64,000 nt of DNA from Nannobrachium achirus (Eukaryota; Chordata; Actinopteri; Myctophiformes; Myctophidae), in contig OY997653.1 in NCBI GenBank assembly GCA_963921795.1, positions 6,244,104-6,308,103 of the forward strand. The letters are read 5' to 3'. Below the pieces are notes generated by a model that had not been told where the DNA came from, did not search any database, and was given only the letters and a program-made list of their open reading frames with translations. This document shows positions 32,576 to 45,599 of the stretch, piece after piece. Every line of letters starts with the position of its first letter. Position 1 is the stretch's first letter. The translations under genes were made by a program, and so were the position numbers.

Positions 32576-34312
32576 TTACAATGTCATGTTCATGTCAAAC
32601 TATTGGCCGTGTACACAAACTCATGTAAAACTATTGCCTGTGTACACAGGGGTTAATCACATGTGCAAGGAGCTAAAGGCTGGCTGGAGCCTGGAACAGC
32701 CTGGTGGAGTCTGGTGGAGACTGGTGCACCCTAGTCTGGCCTATTCCAGCCGGATATGGCCTGTAATGGCCTGGTGCAGCCATCTAACCAGCCGGATATG
32801 GCCTGTAATGGCCTGGTGCAGCCATCTAACTACCCCCCTTCCCTGGTCTATACTCCCACTGGGCAGGACTGGGCTGGTCTTAGGTGTGCTGGACTCTATT
32901 GGGCTCTAGTGGGCTGTATTGGGCTCTGGCTATATACTCCCACTGGGCAGGACTGGACTTAGGTGTGCTGGACTCTATTGGGCTCTATTGGGCTGTATTG
33001 GGCTCTGGTGGGCTGTGCTGGGCTCTGTTGGGCTATACGAGGCAGAACAGTACTAAAGCCCAGACATGTTCATGTAAAACTATTGGCCGTGTACACAAAG
33101 GCATGTAGAAACTATGGCCCGTGTACACAGTGGCTTTTTCCTTGACCGTTCGAGTTAGGAGTGCCGTGTACACAGGATCTACAGAGCTGGCTGGAGTATG
33201 GAGCAGCCTGGTGGAGTCTGGTGCAGTCCTGTGCACCCTGGTCTGGCCTATTCAAGCCGGATCTGGCCTGTAATGGCCTGGTGTAGCCATCTAACTACCC
33301 CCCTTCCCTCGCCTATACTCCTACTGGGCAGGACTGGGCTTGACTTAGGTTTGCTGGACTCTATTGGGCTCTGGTGGGCTGTATTGGGCTCTGGTGGGCT
33401 GTGCTGTGCTGTGCTGGGCTCTGTTGGGCTATACGAGGCAGAACAGTACTAAAGCCCAGATATGTTCATGTAAAACTATTGGCCGTGTACACAAAGTCAT
33501 GTAAAACTATGGCCTGTGTACACAGTGGCTTTTTCCTTGACCTTTCGAGTTAGGAGTGTCGTAGAGACACAAGACCGGGTTTGTTGGATTCAGCGTCAAA
33601 AAGTAAGTCAGAATAAGTGTCTTTTATCCGAAAGAATGTGTAATCGTGTTGGTGGCGTGCAAATTTCGTGGCTTTTTCGCAATCGTAAAGGGTTCAAATT
33701 GTCGGAGAGACACGAAACCCATTCCATCGGATCAGGCATCCTTCAAATATGAAAAGTGTTTCCTGCGTGAAACAAACAGATTTTTTTTTATTTTTTTATT
33801 GATTTTAAGGACAAAAATCCGGGTTTCGGTGTCTTTTTCGCAATCGTAAAGGGTTCAAAGTGTCGGAGAGACACGAAACCCATTCCATCGGATCGGGCAT
33901 GCTTCAAATATGAAAAGTGTGTCCGGCCTAAAACAAAAAATATTTTTTTGATTTTTTTATTCATTTTAACACATTGACCGCCATTTTAACATACCTCCGT
34001 ACTCCCACCTGCCATTCGTCTCCATAGACTTCCATGTAATTGGGTGTGCACGGATCATGCACACCCATGCCTAGATAATGCACCACGTGTGTCCACCTTG
34101 CTCACAGCTTTCAAACAAAAAAATCCGAATGGAAATCCGTTCAGGCATTCCTGAGATAACAGCCACTATGTTTAACAAAGATGGCTGCCAAAATGGCTGC
34201 CATGCTTGAAAGATGGGGTTGCTATGGGGGTTAAACATGAAATTTCGCGATTGCTATCATGCCTACTCCATTTTTTGGGGTCAAAATTTAAAAAAAAAAA
34301 AATTTTTTTTTG

Positions 34313-34351
<39 letters not shown>

Positions 34352-36290
34352 CTCGGGACTATCGGGCCTGGCGGGGAAAGACATTGGAATAATCTCGGGA
34401 CTATCGGGCCTGGCAGGGAATGAGTTAAGGACAAAGGGCCCGTTTTGACGCCTAAAACGACCCTTTCCCTTGACCGTTCGAGTTAGGAGTGCTGTGTACG
34501 CAGGATCTACAGAGCTGGCTGGAGTATGGAGCAGCCTGGTGGAGTCTGGTGCAGTCCTGTGCACCCTGGTCTGGCCTATTCAAGCCGGATCCAGCCTACT
34601 GTAGGCTAGTGAAGCCATCCAACCTCTCCACTTCCCTAATCTATTCTCCCACTGTGCTGGACTTGGATGTGCTGGGCTGTGCTGGACTGGACTCTATCAG
34701 GCTCTGGTGGGCTGTTTTGGGCTCTGGTGGGCTGGGCTGGGCTCTGGTAGGCTATACAGGGCAGTGCTGTAGTATAGCCTAGGCATGTTCATGTAAAACT
34801 ATTGGCCGTGTACACTAAGGCATGTAGAAACTATGGCCCGTGTACACAGTGGATAATCCCATCAACGAAGAGCTACAGGACTGGCGGGAGCCTTGAGCAG
34901 CCCGGTGGACACTGCTGGAGTCTGGTGCAGTCCTGTGCACCCTGGTCTGGCCTATAACAGCCGGATCCAGCCTACTGTAGGCTAGTGAAGCCATCTAACC
35001 TCTCCACTTCCCTAATCTATTCTCCCACTGTGCTGGACTTGGATGTGCTGGGCTGTGCTGGACTCTATCAGGCTCTGGTGGGCTGTTTTGGGCTCTGGTG
35101 GGCTGGGCTGGGCTCTGGTAGGCTATACAGGGCAGTACTGTAGTATAGCCTAGGCATGTTCATGTAAAACTATTGGCCGTGTACACTAAGGCATGTAGAA
35201 ACTAGGGCCCGTGTACACAGTGGATAATCCCATCAACGAGGAGCTACAGGACTGGCGGGAGCCTTGAGCAGCCCGGTGAAGACTGCTGGAGTCTGGTGCA
35301 GTCCTGTCTATCCTGGTCTGGCCTATTCAAGCCGGATCTGGCCTCTAATGGCCTGGTGTAGCCATCTAACTACCCCCCTTCCCTCGCCTATACTCCTACT
35401 GGGCAGGACTGGGCTTGACTTAGGTTTGCTGGACTCTATTGGGCTCTGGTGGGCTGTATTGGGCTCTGGTGGGCTGTGCTGTGCTGTGCTGGGCTCTGTT
35501 GGGCTATACGAGGCAGAACAGTACTAAAGCCCAGACAAGTTCATGTAAAACTATTGGCCGTGTACACAAAGTCATGTAAAACTATTGCCTGTGTACACAG
35601 TGGCTTTTTCCTTGACCTTTCGAGTTAGACGTGTCGTAGAGACACGAGACCGGGTTTGTTGGATTCAGCGTCAAAAAGTAAGTCAGAATAAGTGTCTTTT
35701 ATCCGAAAGAATGTGTAATCGGACAAAAATCCGGGTTTCGGTGTCTTTTCCGCAATCGTAAAGGGTTCAAAGTGTCGGAGAGATACGAAACCCATTCCAT
35801 CGGATCGGGCATGCTTCAAATATGAAAAGTGTGTTGACACCTAAAACGACCCTTTCCCTTGACCGTTCGAGTTAGGAGTGCCGTGTACACAGGATCTACA
35901 GAGCTGGCTGGAGTATGGAGCAGCCTGGTGGAGTCTGGTGCAGTCCTGTCTACCCTGGTTTGGCCTATTCAAGCTGGATCCGGCCTGTAATGGCCTGGTG
36001 CAGCCATAAGAATACCCCCCTTCCCTGGTCTACAATACCACTGGGCAGGACTGGCCTAGACTTAGGTGTGCTGGACTCTATTGGGCTCTAGTGGGCTGTG
36101 TTGTGCTGTGCTGGGCTCTGTAGGGCTATATAAGTCAGTACTCTATTCAAGCCTTGACATGTTCATGTAAAACTATTGGCCATGTACACAAACTCATGTA
36201 TATCTATTCCCTGTGTACAAGTTGTTAATCTCAAGTGTGGGGAGCTACAGTGCTGGTGAGATCCTGGCACAGTGTTCCAGCCAGATCCAG
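32576..36290 (-). repeat. Diverged ~360-bp satellite, minus orientation, with insertions
   Basis: Several units of the same satellite are reversed (GGGCTCTGGTGGGCTGT, AAAACTATTGGCCGTGTACA). They are interrupted by a second repeat at 33,530-34,470 and 35,625-35,865. Frames such as 33,198-33,452 and 35,264-35,527 are duplicate readings of satellite units. Confidence 0.85.
33530..34470. repeat. Second repeat family inserted in the satellite
   Basis: AGGGTTCAAAGTGTCGGAGA / GAAACCCATTCCATCGGATC blocks occur at about 33,680 and 33,850 and again at 35,760, next to TTGACCGTTCGAGTTAGGAG junctions. A poly(A)/poly(T) stretch lies at 34,287-34,346. No gene is seen. Confidence 0.7.
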
Positions 36291-37160
36291 CCTTGTATAC
36301 CTTATAAGTCACTGGTTAAACTGTGGGTCAGTAGCCCCAGAGGGGTCTCCAAATGAACTTGGGTGGTCCCAAATGATTAGCTTAATGTGAACATTGTTTT
36401 TTTTTCCACTCAACAGTGTACAGAGGCTATCTGCACATTTTTTATGATACAATTTAAGGACCTTTTTAATACCTTTAAAATGACAAATTAAATATTAAAA
36501 TGTTGAAAATAGCAGATCTACAAGCTCACGCCGCCTTGCGTTGTGAGGCATTGTGAGCATGTATATCTGCTATTTTCACAAGACCGTGTTTTACAAACGC
36601 CTCAACTCTGTTTGTGCTACCAAACAGGACAAACTGTCAAATATTAAGTGAGAAGGTTTTGCCCAGCAGGACTTTCTCACAAGTTAGGCGATGTGCATAT
36701 GCTATTCCTTTGGTCTTGGTTGCAAACACACCAACAAAACACAGTAAGTCCAAATGGAAAACAAACACACTTTGCACTGAGCTCAAACATGCTTCTCTCC
36801 TAGTGAACTCCAAAGAAAGACTGAGGCCACTTGGCAGGAGGCACTGATCAAAAGACAGGCACTAATTGACCACTCCTGGCTTGGTGACCTGATTGGTAGG
36901 CAGGTGATGGTTGGTGTAGTAGTGTGTTGACAGCAAGGCTTATGCAGGCCAACCAAACTGTGTCCCTGGCAGGTGCTTGTAGATATGCGAGGTGCTTGTA
37001 GATCTGCTGTATTGGGTTGAGCCCCCCTCACCCAAAAAATATTTATGGAATAAATACATTAAATATATATGAATACGTGAAGGACAACTGACTGACCATA
37101 CTATATGGACAGTTTTTTCTGCATGTCACTATGATGGAAAGCATCTTCAGCCTCACAATA
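36291..37160. other. Spacer between opposite satellite arrays
   Basis: Largely single-copy sequence carrying one palindromic motif copy (36,504-36,579) and two half motifs GTGCTTGTAGAT at about 36,970-37,010. About 36,418-36,620 is a diverged copy of 46,985-47,215. No gene is supported. Confidence 0.6.
36504..36579. repeat. Palindromic motif copy (about 75 bp)
   Basis: GAAAATAGCAGATCTACAAG...CTCAC, a 23-nt middle (GCCGCCTTGC...), then GTGAGCATGTATATCTGCTA. The arms are nearly perfect inverted repeats. Confidence 0.85.
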
Positions 37161-40100
37161 ACCATATTGAGTGCACCCTACAGACCAGGGTGCACAGGAC
37201 TGCACCAGACTCCAGCAGTCTCCACCGGGCTGCTCAAGGCTCCCGCCAGTCCTGTAGCTCCTCGTTGATGGGATTATCCACTGTGTACACGGGCAATAGT
37301 TTCTACATGCCTTAGTGTACACAGCCAATAGTTTTACATGAATATGCCTAGGCTATACTACAGTACTGCCCTGTATAGCCTACCAGAGCCCAGCCCAGCC
37401 CACCAGAGCCCAAAACAGCCCACCAGAGCCTGATAGAGTCCAGCACAGCCCAGCACATCCAAGTCCAGCACAGTGGGAGAATAGATTAGGGAAGTGGAAA
37501 GGTTAAATGGCTTCACTAGCCTACAGTAGGCTGGATCCGGCTGGAATAGGCCAGACCAGGGTGCACCGGACTCCAGCAGTCTCCACCAGGCTGCTCAAGG
37601 CTCCCGCCAGTCCTGTAGCTCCTCGTTGATGGGATTATCCACTGTGTACACGGGCCCTAGTTTCTACATGCCTTAGTGTACACGGCCAATAGTTTTACAT
37701 GAACATGCCTAGGCTATCCTACAGTATATTGCCCTATATAGCCTACCAGAGCCCAGCCCAGCCCACCAGAGCCCAAAATAGCCCACCAGAGCCTGATAGA
37801 GTCCAGCACAGCCCAGCACATCCAAGTCCAGCACAGTGGGAGAATAGATTAGGGAAGTGGAAAGGTTAAATGGCTTCACTAGCCTACAGTAGGCTGGATC
37901 CGGCTGGAATAGGCCAGACCAGGGTGCACCGGACTCCAGCAGTCTCCACCAGGCTGCTCAAGGCTCCCGCCAGTCCTGTAGCTCCTCGTTGATGGGATTA
38001 TCCACTGTGTACACGGGCCCTAGTTTCTACATGCCTTAGTGTACACGGCCAATAGTTTTACATGAACATGCCTAGGCTATCCTACAGTATACTGCCCTAT
38101 ATAGCCTACCAGAGCCCAGCCCAGCCCACCAGAGCCCAAAATAGCCCACCAGAGCCTGATAGAGTCCAGCACAGCCCAGCACATCCAAGTCCAGCACAGT
38201 GGGAGAATAGATTAGGGAATTGGAAAGGTTAAATGGCTTCACTAGCCTACAGTAGGCTGGATCCGGCTGGAATAGGCCAGACCAGGGTGCACCGGACTCC
38301 AGCAGTCTCCACCAGGCTGCTCAAGGCTCCCGCCAGTCCTGTAGCTCCTCGTTGATGGGATTATCCACTGTGTACACGGGCCCTAGTTTCTACATGCCTT
38401 AGTGTACACGGCCAATAGTTTTACATGAACATGCCTAGGCTATCCTACAGTATACTGCCCTATATAGCCTACCAGAGCCCAGCCCAGCCCACCAGAGCCC
38501 AAAATAGCCCACCAGAGCCTGATAGAGTCCAGCACAGCCCAGCACATCCAAGTCCAGCACAGTGGGAGAATAGATTAGGGAAGTGGAAAGGTTAAATGGC
38601 TTCACTAGCCTACAGTAGGCTGGATCCGGCTGGAATAGGCCAGACCAGGGTGCACCGGACTCCAGCAGTCTCCACCAGGCTGCTCAAGGCTCCCGCCAGT
38701 CCTGTAGCTCCTCGTTGATGGGATTATCCACTGTGTACACAGGCCCTAGTTTCTACATGCCTTAGTGTACACAGCCAATAGTTTTACATGAACATGCCTA
38801 GGCTATACTACAGTACTGCCCTGTATAGCCTACCAGAGCCCAGCCCAGCCCACCAGAGCCCAAAACAGCCCACCAGAGCCTGATAGAGTCCAGCACAGCC
38901 CAGCAAATCCAAGTCCAGCACAGTGGGAGAATAGATTAGGGAAGTGGAGAGGTTAGATGGCTTCACTAGCCTACAGTAGGCTGGATCCGGCTGGAATAGG
39001 CCAGACCAGGGTGCACCGGACTCCAGCAGTCTCCACCAGGCTGCTCAAGGCTCCCGCCAGTCCTGTAGCTCCTCGTTGATGGGATTATCCACTGTGTACA
39101 CGGGCCCTAGTTTCTACATGCCTTAGTGTACACGGCCAATAGTTTTACATGAACATGCCTAGGCTATCCTACAGTATACTGCCCTATATAGCCTACCAGA
39201 GCCCAGCCCAGCCCACCAGAGCCCAAAATAGCCCACCAGAGCCTGATAGAGTCCAGCACAGCCCAGCACATCCAAGTCCAGCACAGTGGGAGAATAGATT
39301 AGGGAAGTGGAAAGGTTAAATGGCTTCACTAGCCTACAGTAGGCTGGATCCGGCTGGAATAGGCCAGACCAGGGTGCACCGGACTCCAGCAGTCTCCACC
39401 AGGCTGCTCAAGGCTCCCGCCAGTCCTGTAGCTCCTCGTTGATGGGATTATCCACTGTGTACACAGGCCCTAGTTTCTACATGCCTTAGTGTACACAGCC
39501 AATAGTTTTACATGAACATGCCTAGGCTATACTACAGTACTGCCCTGTATAGCCTACCAGAGCCCAGCCCAGCCCACCAGAGCCCAAAACAGCCCACCAG
39601 AGCCTGATAGAGTCCAGCACAGCCCAGCAAATCCAAGTCCAGCACAGTGGGAGAATAGATTAGGGAAGTGGAGAGGTTAGATGGCTTCACTAGCCTACAG
39701 TAGGCTGGATCCGGCTGGAATAGGCCAGACCAGGGTGCACCGGACTCCAGCAGTCTCCACCAGGCTGCTCAAGGCTCCCGCCAGTCCTGTAGCTCCTCGT
39801 TGATGGGATTATCCACTGTGTACACGGGCCCTAGTTTCTACATGCCTTAGTGTACACGGCCAATAGTTTTACATGAACATGCCTAGGCTATCCTACAGTA
39901 TACTGCCCTATATAGCCTACCAGAGCCCAGCCCAGCCCACCAGAGCCCAAAATAGCCCACCAGAGCCTGATAGAGTCCAGCACAGCCCAGCACATCCAAG
40001 TCCAGCACAGTGGGAGAATAGATTAGGGAAGTGGAAAGGTTAAATGGCTTCACTAGCCTACAGTAGGCTGGATCCGGCTGGAATAGGCCAGACCAGGGTG

Positions 40101-42897
40101 CACCGGACTCCAGCAGTCTCCACCAGGCTGCTCAAGGCTCCCGCCAGTCCTGTAGCTCCTCGTTGATGGGATTATCCACTGTGTACACAGGCCCTAGTTT
40201 CTACATGCCTTAGTGTACACAGCCAATAGTTTTACATGAACATGCCTAGGCTATACTACAGTACTGCCCTGTATAGCCTACCAGAGCCCAGCCCAGCCCA
40301 CCAGAGCCCAAAACAGCCCACCAGAGCCTGATAGAGTCCAGCACAGCCCAGCAAATCCAAGTCCAGCACAGTGGGAGAATAGATTAGGGAAGTGGAGAGG
40401 TTAGATGGCTTCACTAGCCTACAGTAGGCTGGATCCGGCTGGAATAGGCCAGACCAGGGTGCACCGGACTCCAGCAGTCTCCACCAGGCTGCTCAAGGCT
40501 CCCGCCAGTCCTGTAGCTCCTCGTTGATGGGATTATCCACTGTGTACACGGGCCCTAGTTTCTACATGCCTTAGTGTACACGGCCAATAGTTTTACATGA
40601 ACATGCCTAGGCTATCCTACAGTATACTGCCCTATATAGCCTACCAGAGCCCAGCCCAGCCCACCAGAGCCCAAAATAGCCCACCAGAGCCTGATAGAGT
40701 CCAGCACAGCCCAGCACATCCAAGTCCAGCACAGTGGGAGAATAGATTAGGGAAGTGGAAAGGTTAAATGGCTTCACTAGCCTACAGTAGGCTGGATCCG
40801 GCTGGAATAGGCCAGACCAGGGTGCACCGGACTCCAGCAGTCTCCACCAGGCTGCTCAAGGCTCCCGCCAGTCCTGTAGCTCCTCGTTGATGGGATTATC
40901 CACTGTGTACACGGGCCCTAGTTTCTACATGCCTTAGTGTACACGGCCAATAGTTTTACATGAACATGCCTAGGCTATCCTACAGTATACTGCCCTATAT
41001 AGCCTACCAGAGCCCAGCCCAGCCCACCAGAGCCCAAAATAGCCCACCAGAGCCTGATAGAGTCCAGCACAGCCCAGCACATCCAAGTCCAGCACAGTGG
41101 GAGAATAGATTAGGGAAGTGGAAAGGTTAAATGGCTTCACTAGCCTACAGTAGGCTGGATCCGGCTGGAATAGGCCAGACCAGGGTGCACCGGACTCCAG
41201 CAGTCTCCACCAGGCTGCTCAAGGCTCCCGCCAGTCCTGTAGCTCCTCGTTGATGGGATTATCCACTGTGTACACAGGCCCTAGTTTCTACATGCCTTAG
41301 TGTACACAGCCAATAGTTTTACATGAACATGCCTAGGCTATACTACAGTACTGCCCTGTATAGCCTACCAGAGCCCAGCCCAGCCCACCAGAGCCCAAAA
41401 CAGCCCACCAGAGCCTGATAGAGTCCAGCACAGCCCAGCAAATCCAAGTCCAGCACAGTGGGAGAATAGATTAGGGAAGTGGAGAGGTTAGATGGCTTCA
41501 CTAGCCTACAGTAGGCTGGATCCGGCTGGAATAGGCCAGACCAGGGTGCACCGGACTCCAGCAGTCTCCACCAGGCTGCTCAAGGCTCCCGCCAGTCCTG
41601 TAGCTCCTCATTGATGGGATTATCCACTGTGTACACGGGCCCTAGTTTCTACATGCCTTAGTGTACACGGCCAATAGTTTTACATGAACTTGCCTAGGCT
41701 ATACTACAGTACTGCCCTGTATAGCCTACCAGAGCCCAGCCCAGCCCACCAGAGCCCAAAACAGCCCACCAGAGCCTGATAGAGTCCAGCACAGCCCAGC
41801 ACATCCAAGTCCAGCACAGTGGGAGAATAGATTAGGGAAGTGGAGAGGTTAGATGGCTTCACTAGCCTACAGTAGGCTGGATCCTGCTGTTATAGGCCAG
41901 ACCAGGGTGCACAGGACTGCACCAGACTCCAGCAGTCTCCACCGGGCTGCTCAAGGCTCCCGCCATTCCTGTAGCTCCTCGTTGATGGGATTATCCACTG
42001 TGTACACTGGCCATAGTTTCTACATGCCTTAGTGTACACGGCCGATAGTTTTACATGAACATGCCTAGGCTATACTACAGTACTGCCCTGTATAGCCTAC
42101 CAGCCCTACCAGCCCACCAGAGCCCACCAGAGACCAAAACAGCCCACCAGAGCCTGATAGAGTCCAGCACAGCCCAGCACATCCAAGTCCAGCACAGTGG
42201 GAGAATAGATTAGGGAAGTGGAGAGGTTAGATGGCTTCACTAGCCTACAGTAGGCTGGATCCGGCTGTTATAGGCCAGACCAGGGTGCACAGGACTGCAC
42301 CAGACTCCAGCAGTCTCCACCGGGCTGCTCAAGGCTCCTGCCAGTCCTGTAGCTCCTCGTTGATGTGATTATCCACTGTGTACACGGGCCATAGTTTCTA
42401 CATGCCCTAGTGTACACGGCCGATAGTTTTACATGAACATGCCTAGGCTATACTACAGTACTGCCCTGTATAGCCTACCAGAACCCAGCACAGCCCACCA
42501 GAGCCCAAAACAGCCCACCAGAGCCTGATAGAGTCCAGCACAGCCCAGCACATCCAAGTCCAGCACAGTGGGAGAATAGATTAGGGAAGTGGAGAGGTTA
42601 GATGGCTTCACTAGCCTACAGTAGGCTGGATCCGGCTGTTATAGGCCAGACCAGGGTGCACAGGACTGCACCAGACTCCAGCAGTCTCCACCGGGCTGCT
42701 CAAGGCTCCCGCCAGTCCTGTAGCTCCTCGTTGATGGGATTATCCACTGTGTACACGGGCCCTAGTTTCTACATGCCTTAGTGTACACGGCCAATAGTTT
42801 TACATGAACATGTCTAGGCTATACTACAGTACTGCCCTGTATAGCCTACCAGAGCCCAGCACAGCCCACCAGAGCCCAAAACAGCCCACCAGAGCCT
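37161..42897 (+). repeat. 361/363-bp satellite array, about 16 units, with two alternating unit types
   Basis: The spacing of GTAGCTCCTCGTTGATGGGA (or close variants) is 361 or 363 bp for the first 12 intervals and 371-378 bp for the last three. Type A (361) carries CTATACTACAGTACTGCCCT; type B (363) carries CTATCCTACAGTATACTGCC. The order is roughly A B B B A B A B A B B A A, so dimers and larger blocks have been amplified. Units also share GTGTACACGGCCAATAGTTT. No coding sequence. Confidence 0.95.
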
Positions 42898-44035
42898 TTG
42901 TGACAGGTGATAGATTATAGAGCTACAAGTTATGGTATGGAACTGCCGATGGAATTAGATCTACAAATCATGGGGATGTGACTAGTTTTAGAATTAGATC
43001 TACAAATCATGTGGATGTGACAGGTGATACATTTTGAGCTACAAATTATGGTATGATTAGATCTACAAATCATGGGGATTGGAATGGTTTTAGAATTAGA
43101 TCTACAAATCATGTGGATGTGACTGGTTTGAGAATTAGATCTACAAATCATGTGGATGTGAAAAGTGATGGATTTAGGGCTACAAATTATGGTATGGAAC
43201 TGCCGTTGGATTTAGATCTACAAATCATGTGGATGCGAATGGATTTAGAATTAGATCTACAAATCATGTGGATGTGACAGGTGATAGATTTAGAGCTACA
43301 AATTATGGTATGGATTAGATCTACAAATCATGTGGATGTGAATGATTTTAGAATTAGATCTACAAATCATGTGGATGTGACTGGTTTTAGAATTAGATCT
43401 ACAAATCATGTGGATGTGACAGGTGATGGATTTAGAGCTACAAATTATGGTATGGAACTGCTGATGGAATTAGATCTACAAATCATGGGGATGTGAATGG
43501 TTTTAGAATTAGATCTACAAATCATGTGGATGCGACTGGTTTTAGAATTAGATCTACAAATCATGTGGATATGACAGGTGATAGATTTAGAGCTACAAAT
43601 TATGGTATGGAACTGCCGATGGAATTAGATCTACAAATCATGGGGATGCGACTAGTTTTAGAATTAGATCTACAAATCATGTGGATGTGACAGGTGATAG
43701 ATTTAGAGCTACACATTATGGTATGGATTAGATCTACAAATCATGTGGATGTGAATGGTTTTAGAATTAGATCTACAAATCATGTGGATGTGAATGGTTT
43801 TAGAATTAGATCTACAAATCATGTGGATGTGACTGGTTTTAGAATTAGATCTACAAATCATGTGGATGTGACAGGTGATGGATTTAGAGCTACAAATCAT
43901 GGTATGGAACTGCTGATGGAATTAGATCTACAAATCATGGGGATGGGACTGGTTTTGGAATTAGATATACAAATCATAGAAATGAACTGTCTGTAAAGTT
44001 AGATCTACAAATCACGGAGATGGGATAGTCTATCA
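42898..44035 (+). repeat. 39-bp satellite (AGATCTACAAATCATGTGGA)
   Basis: Units of about 39 bp consisting of AGATCTACAAATCATGTGGA plus TGTGACTGGTTTTAGAATT are mixed with variants containing GAGCTACAAATTATGGTATG, which recur every few units as a higher-order pattern. Because 39 is divisible by three, long repetitive frames appear on both strands; they are not genes. Confidence 0.95.
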
Positions 44036-44640
44036 AATTAGACAGTCATTTTTTCCATTCAGTAATGCTGGCTGTGTACACATGTCCACTTCCAATAGTT
44101 TTGGAAAATAGCCTGCCGCCCTGTGGAATTATGCTTGAACTGCAGAAAAGGACCCTAAATTAAAAAAAAATAAACAAAAATCATCCGTGGGACTGATGGG
44201 CGAACAAGTGGTGTCCACACGCAGAGGGGGCCCCAGAGGACATTTTGAGTCCACCCGGTGAATTTTCACACCCCCACAGTCCGCACAGTGGGGCCCGGAA
44301 ATTTGGCTGTGTACACCGGCAATAGCTGATTGACTTCAGAGACACCAAAAACAATAGGGGTAATAATAATAATAATAATAATAATACATAAAAAAGTATT
44401 GAAAACCGTATCGAAAAAGGTATCGTATCGATTCCCAGGTATCGAAAAAGGTATCGTATCGATTCAGAGGTGAACAATACCCATCCCTACGCGGCGTTGA
44501 ATTCTTGTGGGACCCATAAAATATCCCTGGGACTCATCCGAAAGACCCTTCTTGGGTCCCGGGACTCATTACATTAAAAACCTATTAACATCACTGATGA
44601 GAACTTATTTTCTAATTTCCAATCAAATGGCAGCATTTGG
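44036..44640. other. Non-coding, microsatellite and TE fragments
   Basis: It contains (TAA)n at about 44,359-44,385 and two GGTATCGTATCGATTC repeats (44,425-44,470) of the kind seen at ends of fish transposons. No gene is seen. Confidence 0.5.
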
Positions 44641-45028
44641 AGCGCCCGCCTCACACCGCTCCTGATTGGTCGAGCGGCTGCTGCACCTCTCACATTTTGT
44701 AAACAAACATGGCGGCCCCCATACCCGACGTGAGTTCAAATTGCAAATAAAAGCTGCATTAAGCAATGTTTTATCTGAAATCACGGCATCTCAGAACTTA
44801 AAAAAGAACAGTTTGCAATTTTCCGACGATGTTTTGAGGCTACTGACTGGACCTGTCAGTCAGTGTGAGTAACTAAGTCATCGTAATGAGTTGTCTATGG
44901 ACGGGTCCCAGACTCGAGTCTGGCTGTTGCGATGCTAACCGCTGTGAGCTTGTAGATCTGCTATTCTCTGTCGCTCCCTGCACGCTATGGGGGCATAAAT
45001 GATAGGCTGGAGTGCGGGCAACACTGTT
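44641..45028 (+). other. Possible orphan exon region and half palindromic motif
   Basis: ACATGGCGGCCCCCATACCC (from about 44,708) is a good Kozak start followed after seven codons by GTGAGT, a splice-donor-like site. An overlapping frame, 44,666-44,872, is open for 68 codons. Neither can be tied to a downstream exon. GTGAGCTTGTAGATCTGCTA at 44,944 is a half copy of the palindromic motif. Confidence 0.25.
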
Positions 45029-45036
45029 TTCAAGAC

Positions 45037-45355
45037 TAGGGGTTCCCAAACCTTTTTGGCTCAGGGCACCCCTATGAATATTTCTTTCATCCGAGGCACC
45101 CCAACATTATATTCATAATTTTCACTCCCAGCACCTTATATTTATGGCATATTTTAGTGATTATTTTGTGAGGAAAAGTTGAGATAATAGACGTTTTGGT
45201 TAGAACTGACTGAAAATAACTTTGTACTTCAAGTTTAAAATGATACTAAATATGTGTCCAAATAAATTCCAAATATTATCAAATTATCTCGATCCACCCC
45301 TGGACTGCCGTCATGGCACTCCAGGGTGCCCCGTCACCCACTTTGAAAACCCTTG
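45037..45355. mobile_element. hAT-type MITE, 319 bp
   Basis: The ends TAGGGGTTCCCAAACC and TTTGAAAACCCTTG are imperfect inverted repeats of hAT type (CAGGGGTTCCCAAAC-like). A perfect 8-bp duplication TTCAAGAC lies at 45,029-45,036 and 45,356-45,363. No transposase. Confidence 0.85.
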
Positions 45356-45483
45356 TTCAAGACGTATGGATCAAAGTAAACAAACTAAAAGCCTGCTTCC
45401 TCTGCGATATGGGGGGAACAAAAGCAGGCGTTGTTGACAGCAATCTAAATACATTTTATTAGTTTATAGTTTTCCATTCTGAC

Positions 45484-45597
45484 CTCTGATCAGTAGAGTG
45501 GTGTCCATCTTTGTAGTCCATTTGTCCTCCCTTGGACTGGTCACTCTTCATGGACACACAGCTGGGCACAGGAGACTCTGCTCTCTGCTGGTCAACC
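45484..45597 (-). pseudogene. NLRC3-like exon fragment
   Basis: On the minus strand, 114 bp encode QRAESPVPSCVSMKSDQS and a downstream HHSTDQR, matching the repeated SPxPSCVSMKSD exon upstream of the FISNA-NACHT region in fish NLRC3-like innate-immunity proteins. An AG acceptor precedes it (TGTCAG) and a GT donor follows (CAGAG/GTCAGA), so it may be a real exon. No NACHT or LRR exon is recognisable in the window, so this is either an edge exon of a larger gene or a stranded fragment. Confidence 0.5.
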
Positions 45598-45599
45598 CT

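Noticed and set aside
32025-35527. Frames of 60-140 codons across the 361-bp satellite
   Set aside because: The same frames recur with each satellite unit in either orientation and have no recognisable product.
37161-42897. rDNA or tRNA cluster as the cause of the ~360-bp periodicity
   Set aside because: The units contain no A/B boxes, 5S-like or rRNA-like sequence.
43053-43996. Repetitive proteins in the 39-bp satellite
   Set aside because: The repeat length is divisible by three, so open frames arise automatically on both strands; there is no start context and no non-repeat part.
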